Shown here: piece by piece, positions 7,993 to 17,461 of the stretch
Layout of the letters: the number at the start of each line of letters is the position of its first letter
How positions within the stretch are numbered: the first letter of the stretch is position 1
Source of the DNA: Nocardioides agri
GTDB lineage: Bacteria; Actinomycetota; Actinomycetes; Propionibacteriales; Nocardioidaceae
Assembly (NCBI RefSeq): GCF_013778305.1
Contig: NZ_JACEIC010000002.1
Coordinates: 561,708 to 625,707 of the forward strand
Reading direction: 5' to 3'
DNA length: 64,000 bases
Position numbers and translations under genes: made by a program
Notes under the pieces: model-generated
Databases searched by the model: none
The model's input: the letters and a program-made list of their open reading frames with translations, nothing else
Told to the model about the DNA's origin: nothing

Positions 7993-9492
7993 TCACTGCT
8001 CCTTCGGGTGCGTGTCGAGGGTAAGGCTCTGCCAGAGGTGCAGCTGGGCGTAGGAGCGCCACGGGCGCCACTCCTCGGCCAGCTGCGCGGCCGTGCCCGG
8101 GTCCCGGTCGAGACCGGCGAGCGCGTCGCGGATGCCGATGTCGGTCGGCAGGAACACGTCGGGGTGCCCCAGTGCCCGCAGCGCGATGTAGTCGGCGGTC
8201 CACGGGCCGATGCCGGGGATCGCCAGCAGCGCCCGGCGTACGTCGTCGCGGTCCGGGCCGCGGTCGAGCGCGATCGTGCCGTCGGCGAGCGCCGCGCACA
8301 GCGCGATCAGCGCGCGACCGCGGGATCGCGGCATCGGCAGGTCGATGGGGTCCAGCGCGGCGATCGTGGCCGCGTCCGGGAAGAGGTGGGTGAGGCCGTC
8401 GGCCGGGTGCGCCAGCGGTCGGCCGTGCGCGGCCACCAGCCGGGCCGCGACCGTGCGGGCACCCGCGACGCTGACCTGCTGGCCCAGCACCGCCCGCACC
8501 GCGATCTCGTGGCCGTCGACGTGGCCGGGCACGCGCAGCCCGGGCCGGGCGCGCACGAGCGGGCCGATCAGCGGGTCGCCCGCGAACGCATCGGCGACCG
8601 CCACCGGGTCGCAGTCGGCGTCCAGGAGCCGGCGGACCCGTTCGGTCGCCGCGCTCACGTCGCGCAGGTCCTCGAGCACGAACGTCGCGGTCGCGAACGC
8701 GGTGTGGTTGGGCTCCGTCTCGTCCGGCACCTCGAGCCGCACCGTGCCGGACCCGTGGGGCAGCGCCAGGGTCCGCGCGTACCAGCCGTCGCCGGCCGCC
8801 TCCACGCCCGGGATCGCCCGCAGCGCGAGGAACGCCAGCAGCTCGCGCCCGGCGTACGGCGTGCGCACGGCGAGGCGCATGGTGACGGTGCCGGTGGCGG
8901 GTCGCCCGCCCCGGCGGCCGCGCAGGTCGGTCGGCGAGGACGCGTAGACCTCGCGGATCGTGTCGTTGAACTGGCGCACGCTGGAGAAGCCCGCGGCGAA
9001 CGCGATGTCGGCATAGGTCAGGTCGGTGGTCTCGATCAGCACGCGGGCGGTCTGCGCGCGGCGCGCGCGGGCCAGGGCGAGCGGACCGGCGCCGAGCTCG
9101 GCGGTGAGGATGCGGCCGAGGTGGCGCGACGTGTAGCCGACCCGGGCGGCCAGGCCGTCCACCCCCTCGCGGTCCACGACGCCGTCGGCGATCAGCCGCA
9201 TCGCCCGACCGGCCGCGGTGGCGGCGACGTCCCAGTCGGGGCTGCCGGGCGTCGCGTCGGGGAGGCACCGCTTGCACGCGCGGTAGCCCGCGGCCTGCGC
9301 GGAGGCGGCGCTCGGGTGGAACGTGACGTTCTGGAAGGCGGGCGTGCGGGCCGGGCAGGACGGGCGGCAGTAGATGCCGGTGGTGCGGACGGCGGTGTAG
9401 AAGACTCCGTCGAAGCGCCGGTCGCGCGACTTCACGGCGCGGTAGCAGGACTCGGGGTCGAGCCGCGTCTCCAGCGGGATCGTCGTGGCCAT
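7993..9492 (-). CDS. alkA: Bifunctional Ada-type regulator / 3-methyladenine DNA glycosylase II (AdaA-AlkA fusion)
   Basis: A 499-residue fusion. Residues 10-80 are the Ada zinc and methyl-acceptor domain with cysteines 42, 46, 73 and 76 (GIYCRPSC and CKRC). Residues 85-200 carry an AraC-type helix-turn-helix. Then come an AlkA N-terminal domain and an HhH-GPD glycosylase with IPGIGPWTADYIALR and the catalytic aspartate in FLPTDIG. It should sense methylphosphotriesters, activate the adaptive response and excise 3-methyladenine. This fused architecture is common in actinobacteria. It leads the alkA-ogt-nudix operon. Confidence 0.95.
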   Translation of the reverse strand: MATTIPLETRLDPESCYRAVKSRDRRFDGVFYTAVRTTGIYCRPSCPARTPAFQNVTFHPSAASAQAAGYRACKRCLPDATPGSPDWDVAATAAGRAMRLIADGVVDREGVDGLAARVGYTSRHLGRILTAELGAGPLALARARRAQTARVLIETTDLTYADIAFAAGFSSVRQFNDTIREVYASSPTDLRGRRGGRPATGTVTMRLAVRTPYAGRELLAFLALRAIPGVEAAGDGWYARTLALPHGSGTVRLEVPDETEPNHTAFATATFVLEDLRDVSAATERVRRLLDADCDPVAVADAFAGDPLIGPLVRARPGLRVPGHVDGHEIAVRAVLGQQVSVAGARTVAARLVAAHGRPLAHPADGLTHLFPDAATIAALDPIDLPMPRSRGRALIALCAALADGTIALDRGPDRDDVRRALLAIPGIGPWTADYIALRALGHPDVFLPTDIGIRDALAGLDRDPGTAAQLAEEWRPWRSYAQLHLWQSLTLDTHPKEQ

Positions 9493-9632
9493 GACCCCAT
9501 CCTGCCTGCCGCCGCCGACCTGATCCGGCGGAAATCGGACACGGTCGTGAGCGAGGGCCGACCCCGCCGTCGCGCGGGACCGATAGGCTCCGCGGGATCG
9601 GGTGGATCTCGGGTGCGGGAGGGAGGATCCAC

Positions 9633-10727
9633 GTGGGTGGAGCGAGCCGTCGTCACCGGCGCAGGGTGCTGCGCGTCATCGTGGTGGCCGAGCTCGTCAT
9701 CGCCCTGCTCACCGGCGCCGGCGTGGTCTTCGCCTACAACCGCATCGACCGGCAGATCGACGCCGGCGCGCCGATCCCCCGCACGCCGGCGATGCAGCAG
9801 AAGGCCGAGGCGGCGGCGAAGCTGCCGACCGGCGGCTTCAACCTCCTCGTCATCGGCACCGACACGCGCGACTGCGACGGCTGCGACATCGACCGCCAGG
9901 GCGGCCTCGGCGGATCGGACCTCACGATGCTGCTGCACGTGGCCGACGGCCGCCGCTCGGCGTACGGGATCTCGATCCCGCGCGACACCCTGGTCGACCG
10001 GCCCGAGTGCGTGGACGAGGACGGCGTCACGCACCCGGCTGAGGCCGACGTCATGTGGAACGAGGCCTTCGCGGTCGCCGGCGCGGCGTGCACCGCGGCC
10101 CAGGTGCAGTCCCTCACCAGGATCCCGGTCGACCACTACATCGTGGTCGACTTCGGCGGCTTCAAGGACATGGTCGACGCCGTCGACGGCGTCGAGGTCT
10201 GCATCCCGGCGGACATCGACGACGCCGAGCACAACATCCACCTCGACGCCGGCACCCGCAAGCTCTACGGCAACGACGCACTCGCCTACGTCCGTCAGCG
10301 CACCTCGACGCCGAACGCCGACATCGGCCGCATGCGGCGCCAGCAGGCGTTCGCCGCGTCGATGCTGACCAAGGCGACCTCCGCCCGGATGCTCACCCGG
10401 CCCGACAAGCTGCTGTCCTTCGCGACCGCCCTCGCCGGCTCGATCCAGACCGACCCCGAGCTCGCGAGCGTCGCCGCGCTCGTCGACCTCGGCGGCTCGC
10501 TGCGGCAGACCGACCTCGAGAAGATCCGCTTCGTGACCGCACCGGTCTCGGACTTCCCGATCGGCGACCCCAACTGGGGCCGGCTGCAGCTGCTCCCCCA
10601 GGCCGAGCAGCTGTGGCAGAAGGTCATCGACGACGAGCCGCTCGGCGCGCTCGGCCGTGGCGCGATCAGCGGGCGCAAGCCAGCCGGGGCCCGCGAGGAC
10701 GCCGCTGCCAACGGACTCTGCCCGTGA
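9633..10727 (+). CDS. LCP (LytR-CpsA-Psr) family glycopolymer-peptidoglycan ligase
   Basis: A 364-residue single-pass membrane protein; the hydrophobic helix is at about residues 12-34, with the catalytic part outside. LCP enzymes attach wall polymers (teichoic acid, arabinogalactan or similar) to peptidoglycan from lipid carriers. Conserved blocks include NLLVIGTD, the DLTMLLHV strand, SIPRDTLV with the catalytic arginine, and AYVRQR followed by DIGRMRRQQ. The GTG start at 9633 follows GGGAGG at good distance. Four cysteines lie in the extracellular part (DCDGCD, PECVD, AACTA), which could form disulfides. Monocistronic by spacing. Confidence 0.92.
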   Translation: MGGASRRHRRRVLRVIVVAELVIALLTGAGVVFAYNRIDRQIDAGAPIPRTPAMQQKAEAAAKLPTGGFNLLVIGTDTRDCDGCDIDRQGGLGGSDLTMLLHVADGRRSAYGISIPRDTLVDRPECVDEDGVTHPAEADVMWNEAFAVAGAACTAAQVQSLTRIPVDHYIVVDFGGFKDMVDAVDGVEVCIPADIDDAEHNIHLDAGTRKLYGNDALAYVRQRTSTPNADIGRMRRQQAFAASMLTKATSARMLTRPDKLLSFATALAGSIQTDPELASVAALVDLGGSLRQTDLEKIRFVTAPVSDFPIGDPNWGRLQLLPQAEQLWQKVIDDEPLGALGRGAISGRKPAGAREDAAANGLCP

Positions 10728-10856
10728 CCGCGCGCTCCCAGCTCGATCGGCGCGCGGCGACCCCGCGGCGCGGCTGGTGAAGGTCGACGAGGCGCCCCCC
10801 ATCGTCTTGTGGGATCCACCGAACGGATCGTGGCAGCGCGCCATGACAATGGCGGG

Positions 10857-12335
10857 ATGACCACGACGATCCTGCGCGGTGGCCGCGTCATCGACCCTGC
10901 TGCCGGGACGGAGGTCGTCGCCGACGTCGTCGTGCGCGACGGTCGGGTCGCGGCGATCTCCGCCGTCCCGCTGCTCGAGGACGGCGCCACCGTCGTCGAT
11001 GTCACCGGCCTCGTGGTCGGCCCGGGGTTCGTCGACCTGCACAGCCACGTGCACTCGATCGCCGGGCAACGGCTGCAGGCCTTCGACGGCGTCACCACCA
11101 ACCTCGACCTCGAGGCCGGCCTGATGCCGATCGAGCGGGCCTACGCCGAGGCCGCGGCCGCCGGCCGCGTGCTCAACTACGGCTTCTCCGCGTCCTGGGC
11201 CGACGCGCGCGGCCAGGTGCTGTCCGGCGTCACGCCGACGGCCCGCTTCGACTCCTCGACCAACCTGCTCGGCGACCCGGAGTGGCAGCGCACGTCGACG
11301 CCCGCCGAGCTCGCGGCCTGGCTGGACCTGCTGGAGCGCGAGCTCGCCGGCGGGGCGCTCGGCATCGGGATCCTGATGGGCTACGCGCCGCGCTCGGACC
11401 CGAAGGAGTACGTCGAGGTCGCCCGCCTCGCCGCCGCCGCGGGCGCGCCGACGTTCACGCACGTGCGCGAGCTGGTCGAGGCCGACCCGACGACACCGAT
11501 CGACGGCTCGGGCGAGGTGGCGCTCGCCGCCAAGGAGACCGGCGCCGCGATGCACCACTGCCACGTCAACAGCACGTCGCGCCGCCACGTCGACCGGGTG
11601 CTCGGCACCCTCGACGAGGCGCGCGCGGCCGGCTCGCGGGTCAGCGTCGAGGTCTACCCCTACGGCATGGGCAGCACGAGCATCGGCGCGTTCTTCCTGG
11701 CGCCCGAGCGTCTGGACGCGTGGGGCCTCACGGCCTCCAGCATCGTCATGCTCGGCAGCGGCGAGCGGATCGCCGACGTACGCCGGCTCGCGGAGCTCCG
11801 CGAGCAGGACCCCGGCGCGACGTGCGTGGTGGAGTTCCTCGACGAGCGGCAGGAGTCCGACCGGGAGATCCTGCGCCGGGCGCTCGCCTACCCCGACGCG
11901 ATCGTCGCCAGTGATGCGATGCCCCTGGAGTGGCCGGACCGGCGCCACGACACCCGCGAGTGGCCGCTGCCGCCCGGCGCGTCCACCCACCCGAGGACGT
12001 CGGGCACGTTCGCGCGCAGCCTGCGCCTGATGGTGCTCGAGCACGGGCTCTGGAGCTGGGCCGAGGCGTTCCGGCGCTGCTCCTACCTGCCCGCCCGCGT
12101 GCTCGACGAGGTCGCGCCGGCCATGCGCGCCAAGGGGCTGCTGGCACCGGGCGCCGACGCCGACCTAGTCGTCATCGACCCAGCCACCCTCACCGACCAC
12201 GCCACTGTCCACGACCCCACCCGCCCCTCGGGCGGCGTGCGACACCTCATGGTCGGCGGCACCTTCGTCATCCGCGACGGCGCCCTCGACCTCGACGCCT
12301 ACCCGGGACGGGCCGTCCGCGGCGAGGTGCGCTGA
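10857..12335 (+). CDS. Amidohydrolase, D-aminoacylase / dihydroorotase-like
   Basis: A 492-residue TIM-barrel metal hydrolase. The first metal motif is HSH (His62, His64) after the GPGFVDLHS strand. Later blocks include FTHVRE, CHVNSTS and the ASDAMPLEW aspartate region, and the C-terminus returns to the beta-sandwich (GADADLVVIDPATL). This fits N-acyl-D-amino-acid deacylases or related cyclic-amidohydrolases, which hydrolyse N-acylated D-amino acids or imides. ATG at 10857 is chosen because homologues start at this beta-sandwich; no strong ribosome site is seen. Substrate is not determinable. Confidence 0.88.
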   Translation: MTTTILRGGRVIDPAAGTEVVADVVVRDGRVAAISAVPLLEDGATVVDVTGLVVGPGFVDLHSHVHSIAGQRLQAFDGVTTNLDLEAGLMPIERAYAEAAAAGRVLNYGFSASWADARGQVLSGVTPTARFDSSTNLLGDPEWQRTSTPAELAAWLDLLERELAGGALGIGILMGYAPRSDPKEYVEVARLAAAAGAPTFTHVRELVEADPTTPIDGSGEVALAAKETGAAMHHCHVNSTSRRHVDRVLGTLDEARAAGSRVSVEVYPYGMGSTSIGAFFLAPERLDAWGLTASSIVMLGSGERIADVRRLAELREQDPGATCVVEFLDERQESDREILRRALAYPDAIVASDAMPLEWPDRRHDTREWPLPPGASTHPRTSGTFARSLRLMVLEHGLWSWAEAFRRCSYLPARVLDEVAPAMRAKGLLAPGADADLVVIDPATLTDHATVHDPTRPSGGVRHLMVGGTFVIRDGALDLDAYPGRAVRGEVR

Positions 12336-12350
12336 TCCCGCGGGGAACGC

Positions 12351-12382
12351 AGAAGGCCCGGAGCGAGAGCTCCGGGCCTTCT
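12351..12382 (+). terminator. Intrinsic terminator after the amidohydrolase gene
   Basis: A perfect 14-bp stem (12351-12364 and 12369-12382) on a GAGA loop, beginning AGAAGGCCCG. The right arm ends CCTTCT, giving a modest U-rich end. It also lies just beyond the 3' end of the oppositely oriented tRNA-Glu and could serve both. Confidence 0.85.
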
Positions 12383-12385
12383 GTC

Positions 12386-12461
12386 TGGTACCCCGTACGG
12401 GATTCGAACCCGTGCTTCCGGCGTGAGAGGCCAGCGTCCTGGGCCGCTAGACGAACGGGGC
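12386..12461 (-). tRNA. tRNA-Glu (CTC anticodon)
   Basis: A 76-nt cloverleaf read on the minus strand. The acceptor GCCCCGT pairs with ACGGGGT through a terminal G-U, followed by A73 and an encoded CCA (12388-12386). The anticodon stem CTGGC/GCCGG holds loop CTCTCAC, giving anticodon CTC. The T arm has GGTTCGAATCC. Without CCA the gene spans 12389-12461. Confidence 0.95.
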
Positions 12462-12545
12462 ATGTTTCAGTTGTTGACCAACCGGCGAAAGCCTAGCGTT
12501 TGCTGGGTTCTCGCACCAAATCGCCGCTCGTGAGCGGCGATCTCG

Positions 12546-12617
12546 CTGGGATACTAGGACTCGAACCTAGACTAACTGGACCAGAACCAGTCGTGCTGCC
12601 AATTACACCATATCCCA
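12546..12617 (-). tRNA. tRNA-Gln (CTG anticodon)
   Basis: A 72-nt cloverleaf. The acceptor TGGGATA pairs with TATCCCA and the discriminator base is G; CCA is not encoded. The anticodon stem ACTGG/CCAGT encloses TTCTGGT, giving anticodon CTG. It sits 84 bp upstream of tRNA-Glu on the same strand. gltX (glutamyl-tRNA synthetase) is nearby, and in bacteria lacking GlnRS the same enzyme can charge tRNA-Gln, so the neighbourhood is functionally coherent. Confidence 0.95.
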
Positions 12618-12673
12618 CTGTTCTACCAGTGTTTCGGCCCCGCTGGACGAGCCAGCAGGACCGAGAAAGAACC

Positions 12674-13630
12674 TTACACGCGACCGTTCGAGGCGAGCAA
12701 AACGCCACCCCCGAAAGGGGTCTGCGTGGTGGAACGCACACCCAGCCGGCGAGCCGCCCACACCACCAGGCCGAGGTAGACGAGCGACTGGGTGAGCGTC
12801 ACCGGGATCGACCACCAGCTGCCACCGGTGGGGTTCAGCGTGGAGGCCATGTCGCCGAACGCGATGGCGAGCCCGAAGGCCAGCCAGTTGTTGAGCACGT
12901 GCATCGCGATGCCCGCCTCCAGGCCGCCGGTGAGCACGACCGCGAGGCCGGCGACGACCCCGAACGCGAAGCGGTCGAGGAACACCGGCGCACTCTGGCC
13001 GCCGTGCGCGAGCGCGAAGAGCAGCGCCGGCACCAGGACGGCGATCCACGCCTTGCCGAACGCGCCCCCGAACGCCTGGGTGAGGTAGCCCCGGAAGGCG
13101 TACTCCTCCCCCGCCGCCTGCAACGGCGTGAGGAACGCCACGACGAGCAGGAAGTCGCGCATGGTCGTCGTGTACTCGTTGACCCCGCCACCGATCTCAG
13201 TGCCCTCGACGGTCTGCGGCACCATGGCCGACACCAGGAGCGTGGCGACCAGCGCGACCAGCGACAGCCCGAGGCAGGCGACCAGCCAGCCCCACCGGAT
13301 CCGGGGACGCACCGAGGCGAGCCAGCCGGGCCGCAGGCCGTGCAGGTAGCGGTTGATCAGCCACGCCACCGGGATCGCCCCGGCGATCGCGAGGTTGAGG
13401 TAGGCGAGCGACACCGGCGTCGGGTCGTCGAGGTCGAGCAACCGCTGCGACGACTCGACCACGTCACGCCCGGTGACCGCGAAGCCGATCGCGAAGCCGA
13501 GCTGTACCAGCAGCGGCACCACGACGATGAACGCCGTGGCCAGCAGGACGACGCCCAGGAAGGGACGCCACCAGCCAGGGCGCCCGCCGCGGTGGATCCG
13601 GTGGTACGGCAGCCCGGCGTGGTCCTCCAC
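12674..13630 (-). CDS. CPBP-family intramembrane glutamic endopeptidase
   Basis: A 318-residue multipass membrane protein with about eight hydrophobic segments. It has the Abi/CPBP motifs: EEYAFRG (the EExxxR motif), FALAHGG, and HVLNN near the C-terminus, which together form the intramembrane active site. CPBP proteins are type II CAAX-prenyl-protease relatives; bacterial roles include bacteriocin self-immunity and protein processing, and none can be assigned here. GTG at 13630 lies 2 bp beyond the gltX stop, giving coupling with gltX and the FAH-family gene. Confidence 0.88.
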   Translation of the reverse strand: MEDHAGLPYHRIHRGGRPGWWRPFLGVVLLATAFIVVVPLLVQLGFAIGFAVTGRDVVESSQRLLDLDDPTPVSLAYLNLAIAGAIPVAWLINRYLHGLRPGWLASVRPRIRWGWLVACLGLSLVALVATLLVSAMVPQTVEGTEIGGGVNEYTTTMRDFLLVVAFLTPLQAAGEEYAFRGYLTQAFGGAFGKAWIAVLVPALLFALAHGGQSAPVFLDRFAFGVVAGLAVVLTGGLEAGIAMHVLNNWLAFGLAIAFGDMASTLNPTGGSWWSIPVTLTQSLVYLGLVVWAARRLGVRSTTQTPFGGGVLLASNGRV

Positions 13631-13632
13631 GG

Positions 13633-15093
13633 TCAGCCGAGCGCGCTCTGGAGACGGGCCAGCGAGCGGTCGCGTCCGAGCAGCTCCATGGACTCGAAGA
13701 GCGGCGGCGAGACCCGGCGCCCGCTGATCGCCACCCGCACGGGCCCGAACGCGTTGCGCGGCTTGAGCCCCATCGCCTCGACGAGCTCGGCCTGCAGCGC
13801 CTCCTGGATCGCGGCGCTCGACCACTCGTCGAGGCCGGAGAGCCTCTCGAGCGCGCGACGTACGACGGCCCGCCCGTCGTCGTCGAGAAACTTCTCGGCG
13901 TCGGCGGGGTCGACGACGAAGTCGTCCTCGCTGACGAAGAGGAAGCCGAGCATGTCGACCGACTCGGTGAGCTTGTTGATCCGCTCGGCCACCAGCGGCA
14001 TCGCCAGCTCGAGGAGCCGCGCGTCGGCGTCGGTGACCGGGTCGGAGACGACGCCCGCGGACTTCAGGTAGGGCAGGACCCGGTCGGTCATCTCGTCGAG
14101 CGAGAGCAGCCGCATGTGCGAGGCGTTGATCGCCTCCGCCTTCTTGATGTCGAAGCGCGCCGGGTTGGGGTTCACGTCGGCGATGTCGAACGCGGCGACC
14201 ATCTCCTCCATCGAGAAGACGTCGCGGTCGGCCGCGATCGCCCAGCCCAGCAGGGCCAGGTAGTTGAGCAGGCCCTCGGGGAGGAAGCCCTGCTCGCGGT
14301 AGGCCAGCGCGTGCGCCTCGGGATCGCGCTTCGACAGCTTCTTGTTGCCCTCGCCCATGACGTAGGGCAGGTGCCCGAACTCGGGCGTCTGCTTGGCGAT
14401 GCCGAGCTCGACGAGCGCGTCGTAGAGCGCGAGCTGGCGCGGGGTGCTCGACAGCAGGTCCTCGCCCCGCAGCACGTGGGTGATCTCCATGTAGGCGTCG
14501 TCGACGGGGTTGACCAGCGTGTAGAGCGGGTCCCCGTTGGCCCGGCACAGCGCGTAGTCGGGCACGAACCGGGTCTCGAACGTGACCTCGCCGCGCACCA
14601 GGTCGTGCCAGGTGATCGAGCCGTCGGGCATCCGGAAGCGCACGACGGGCTTGCGGCCCTCGGCCTCGAACGCCGCACGCTGCTCGGCGGAGAGCTCGCG
14701 GCAGAAGCCGTCGTACCCCATCACCTTGGAGCCGGAGTCCTTGCGGCGGGCGTCGACCTCCTCGTTGGTGCAGAAGCAGTCGTAGGTGTACGACGAGGCC
14801 GCGAGCCGCTCCAGCGCGTCGCGGTAGAGGTCGCCGCGCTCGCTCTGGAAGTAGGGCGCGTGCGGCCCGCCGACCTCGGGGCCCTCGTCCCAGTCGAGGC
14901 CGAGCCACCGCATCAGGTCGATGATGGCGTCGTAGGACTCCTGGGTGCTGCGCTCCCTGTCGGTGTCCTCGATGCGGAAGACGAACGTGCCGCCGTGGTG
15001 GCGGGCGAACGCCCAGTTGAAGAGCGCCGTGCGCACCAGGCCGACGTGCGGGGAGCCGGTCGGCGAAGGAGCCATGCGGACGCGGACGGTCAT
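13633..15093 (-). CDS. gltX: Glutamate--tRNA ligase
   Basis: A 486-residue class I aminoacyl-tRNA synthetase charging tRNA-Glu (and probably tRNA-Gln for the amidotransferase route). The HIGH-like motif is [11 protein letters not shown] at residues 8-18 and the KMSKS-like motif is KKLSKRD. The CFCTNEE region sits where the zinc-binding insertion is found in some GluRS. The start overlaps the upstream hydrolase stop in an ATGA junction. Both tRNA-Glu and tRNA-Gln genes lie about 1 kb downstream of this gene on the same strand. Confidence 0.97.
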   Translation of the reverse strand: MTVRVRMAPSPTGSPHVGLVRTALFNWAFARHHGGTFVFRIEDTDRERSTQESYDAIIDLMRWLGLDWDEGPEVGGPHAPYFQSERGDLYRDALERLAASSYTYDCFCTNEEVDARRKDSGSKVMGYDGFCRELSAEQRAAFEAEGRKPVVRFRMPDGSITWHDLVRGEVTFETRFVPDYALCRANGDPLYTLVNPVDDAYMEITHVLRGEDLLSSTPRQLALYDALVELGIAKQTPEFGHLPYVMGEGNKKLSKRDPEAHALAYREQGFLPEGLLNYLALLGWAIAADRDVFSMEEMVAAFDIADVNPNPARFDIKKAEAINASHMRLLSLDEMTDRVLPYLKSAGVVSDPVTDADARLLELAMPLVAERINKLTESVDMLGFLFVSEDDFVVDPADAEKFLDDDGRAVVRRALERLSGLDEWSSAAIQEALQAELVEAMGLKPRNAFGPVRVAISGRRVSPPLFESMELLGRDRSLARLQSALG

Positions 15094-15899
15094 CGAGATG
15101 CCACCTTGTTCGTGAGGGTGCCGAGGCCGGCGATGGAGATCTCCACCTCGTCGCCGACCTCCATGGGACCGACACCCTCGGGGGTGCCGGTGAGGATGAC
15201 GTCGCCGGGGAGCAGCGTCATGACGCTGGAGACGTGCGCGATCAGCGTCGGGATGTCGAAGATCAGGTCGCTGGTCGAGCCGTCCTGCTTGAGGTCGCCG
15301 TTGAGGTGCGTCTGCACCCGGCGGCCCTCGGCGAAGTCGTGGGGGTCGAGGTCGGTCTCGATCCAGGGGCCGAGCGGGCAGAACGAGTCGAAGCCCTTGG
15401 CGCGGGTGAACTGCACGTCGCTCTTCTGCAGGTCGCGCGCGGTCACGTCGTTGGCGATCGTGTAGCCGTGGATGACGTCGGTCGCCTGCTCCGGCGGCAC
15501 GTCGCGGCAGATCCGGCCGATGACGACGGCGAGCTCGCCCTCGAAGTGGAGGTTCTGGGTCTGCGGCGGGTAGTAGATCGGGTCGCCAGGGCCGACGACG
15601 CTGGTGTTGGGCTTGAGGAACATCAACGGCTCGGTCGGCACGTCGTTGCCCATCTCGGCGGCGTGCGCGGCGTAGTTGCGGCCGATCCCGACCACCTTGC
15701 TGCGCGGCAGCACCGGCGCCAGCAGGCGCACGTCCTCGAGCCGGTGCTCCTGGTCGAGCAGCTTGACTCCGACGTAGAGCGGGTCGCCGGCCAGGGCGAC
15801 GACGACGCTGTCGGGGTCGGGCTGGCCGAACTCGTCGAGCTCGCCCGTGACCACGCCGTACATGGGGTCCTCGCCGGTGGTGAATCTCGCGATGCGCAC
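15090..15899 (-). CDS. Fumarylacetoacetate hydrolase-family protein
   Basis: A 269-residue metal-dependent hydrolase or decarboxylase. The core blocks [29 protein letters not shown], the metal ligands in [27 protein letters not shown] and [11 protein letters not shown] are all present and define the FAH C-terminal fold. Members include acylpyruvate hydrolases, oxaloacetate decarboxylases and isomerases of aromatic catabolism; the sequence alone does not pick one. A FAH gene upstream of gltX is, in my experience, common in actinobacteria. Coupled to gltX by a 4-bp overlap. Confidence 0.92.
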   Translation of the reverse strand: MRIARFTTGEDPMYGVVTGELDEFGQPDPDSVVVALAGDPLYVGVKLLDQEHRLEDVRLLAPVLPRSKVVGIGRNYAAHAAEMGNDVPTEPLMFLKPNTSVVGPGDPIYYPPQTQNLHFEGELAVVIGRICRDVPPEQATDVIHGYTIANDVTARDLQKSDVQFTRAKGFDSFCPLGPWIETDLDPHDFAEGRRVQTHLNGDLKQDGSTSDLIFDIPTLIAHVSSVMTLLPGDVILTGTPEGVGPMEVGDEVEISIAGLGTLTNKVASR

Positions 15900-15931
15900 C
15901 CGCCGAGCCTATCCACCTACGCTTGACGCCC

Positions 15932-16840
15932 GTGGAGGAGATGGAGCGCGCTGCGTGGGAGGCGTGTGCTGACGCACACGCGGCCCGCATCGACGCCTAC
16001 GTCGAGCCGCACCTCGCCCGGCGCGGGGCGCGGGTCAAGCACCCGGTGCACGACTTCCTCTTCACCTACTACTCGCAGCGGCCCGCCCAGCTGCGGCGCT
16101 GGCACCCCGGGTACGGCGTCCGGCTGGCCGACGCGCCGGCGTACGACGGGCTGAAGGGGTACGCCGACGGCGCGGTGACGACGACGTACGTCGCGTCGCA
16201 GCGGCCGCTGCTCGTCGCGCTGCTGCGGCTGCTGCGCGCGACCGCCTCGCGCCCGGCGAACTTCGGCTGCTTCGGCATGCACGAGTGGGCGATGGTCTAC
16301 CGCCTGTCCGAGGAGGAGACCCGGCACGCGGACTGGCCGCTGCGGCTGGGGGCCGCGGGGACGGACGCGGTCGTCGAGTCGCACCGGATCGCGTGCTCCC
16401 ACTTCGACGCGTTCCGCTTCTTCACCCCGGCCGCGGCGCCGCTCAACACGCTCGCGCCGTCGTCGTCCGACCGACCCGAGTTCGAGCAGCCGGGCTGCCT
16501 CCACGCCGGCATGGACCTCTACAAGCACGCCTTCCGGCTGACGCCGTTGATCTGCTCGGACCTGGTCGCCGACTGCTTCGAGCTCGCCCGCGACATCCGC
16601 GTGCTGGACATGCGCGCCGCGCCGTACGACCTGGCCTCGCTGGGATTCGACCCCATCGCGGTGGAGACCGCCGCCGGCAAGGCGGAGTACGCCGAGGCGC
16701 AGCGCGGCTTCGCCGAGCGCGGCGCCCCGCTGCGGGCCGCGCTGATCGGCGAGTGCGAGCGGCTGCTGGCGGTGGCCACGCCGCAGCCGGCTGCCGTCGC
16801 GGGACCTTCGCCTCTGCTGGCCGGCTCCGAGACGACCTAG
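15932..16840 (+). CDS. Conserved actinobacterial protein (often annotated 3-methyladenine DNA glycosylase)
   Basis: A 302-residue protein with the motifs [32 protein letters not shown] and [13 protein letters not shown]. These are strongly conserved in a family often labelled 3-methyladenine DNA glycosylase, but no helix-hairpin-helix or known glycosylase active site is visible, so the function should be treated as unknown. The abundance of His and aromatic residues suggests a metal or cofactor site. GTG at 15932 is chosen because TACGCT (15918-15923) lies 8 nt upstream, the pattern of a leaderless start; ATG at 15941 is an alternative. Confidence 0.75.
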   Translation: MEEMERAAWEACADAHAARIDAYVEPHLARRGARVKHPVHDFLFTYYSQRPAQLRRWHPGYGVRLADAPAYDGLKGYADGAVTTTYVASQRPLLVALLRLLRATASRPANFGCFGMHEWAMVYRLSEEETRHADWPLRLGAAGTDAVVESHRIACSHFDAFRFFTPAAAPLNTLAPSSSDRPEFEQPGCLHAGMDLYKHAFRLTPLICSDLVADCFELARDIRVLDMRAAPYDLASLGFDPIAVETAAGKAEYAEAQRGFAERGAPLRAALIGECERLLAVATPQPAAVAGPSPLLAGSETT

Positions 16841-16850
16841 CGTTGAGGAC

Positions 16851-17021
16851 GTGGGGAGACCCGATCCGATGTGCCCGGTCCGTCTCGGTGACGCCTGCTC
16901 GCTGTGCGCGCCCGGCGCGAGCGGCCCCGAGAGCTGCCCCCTCGTCGCCGAGGTGATGCGCGACCCCGGGCTGCGCGAGCAGCTCGCGGAGATGCGGCGG
17001 GAGTCGCTCGCGGTGCGCTGA
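16851..17021 (+). CDS. Small cysteine-containing protein (DUF6767-like)
   Basis: A 56-residue protein with the motif MCPVRLGDACSLCAPG and then GPESCPLV, giving a CX8CX2CX8C pattern. This resembles small actinobacterial proteins grouped as DUF6767; the family name is from memory. The cysteines could bind zinc or iron-sulfur. The leaderless element TAGCGT (16838-16843) overlaps the stop of the upstream gene and stands 7 nt before the GTG. It ends 18 bp before the next gene. Function unknown. Confidence 0.7.
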   Translation: MGRPDPMCPVRLGDACSLCAPGASGPESCPLVAEVMRDPGLREQLAEMRRESLAVR

Positions 17022-17039
17022 CCCTCGATAATCCGGTGC

Positions 17040-17456
17040 ATGACCTCCCGGCTCACCGAGATCAACGTCGACTGCGCCGACCCGGCTCGCCTGGCGAGCT
17101 TCTGGTGCGCGGTGCTCGGCTACGTCGTGCTGGACGCGACCGACGACCTCGTGGAGATCGGCCCGGCCGGCCGAGTGGACGCCGAGCTGCTGGACGGGGT
17201 GCGCCGCGGCCCGGTCGCGCCGTCGCTGTTCTTCGCCAGGGTGCCCGAGGGCAAGACCGTCAAGAACCGGCTGCACCTCGACCTCTCCCCGATCGACGGG
17301 ACGCAGGCCGAGGAGGTCGCCCGCCTCGAGGCCCTCGGTGCGCGGCACGCCGACGTGGGCCAGGGTGACGTCAGCTGGGTCGTGATGGCGGACCCGGAGG
17401 GCAACGAGTTCTGCGTGCTGCGCAGCCTGGCGCCGGGCGAGTTCGCGCTAGCGTGA
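17040..17456 (+). CDS. VOC (glyoxalase/bleomycin-resistance fold) family protein
   Basis: A 138-residue protein of two beta-alpha-beta-beta-beta modules. It shows the EINVDCADPARLASFWCAVLGY start, KNRLHLDLSP in the centre and WVVMADPEGNEFCVL at the end. This matches the glyoxalase-like domain widespread in actinobacteria. The potential metal residues are His in RLHLDL and Glu in GNEFCVL. No substrate can be assigned. It stands in a run of small co-oriented genes that each appear to have their own leaderless start. Confidence 0.85.
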   Translation: MTSRLTEINVDCADPARLASFWCAVLGYVVLDATDDLVEIGPAGRVDAELLDGVRRGPVAPSLFFARVPEGKTVKNRLHLDLSPIDGTQAEEVARLEALGARHADVGQGDVSWVVMADPEGNEFCVLRSLAPGEFALA

Positions 17457-17461
17457 CGCCC

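Noticed and set aside
9432..12044. 870-codon open frame antisense to the LCP and amidohydrolase genes
   Set aside because: High GC content leaves few stop codons in shadow frames; the translation is low-complexity and the sense genes have clear motifs.
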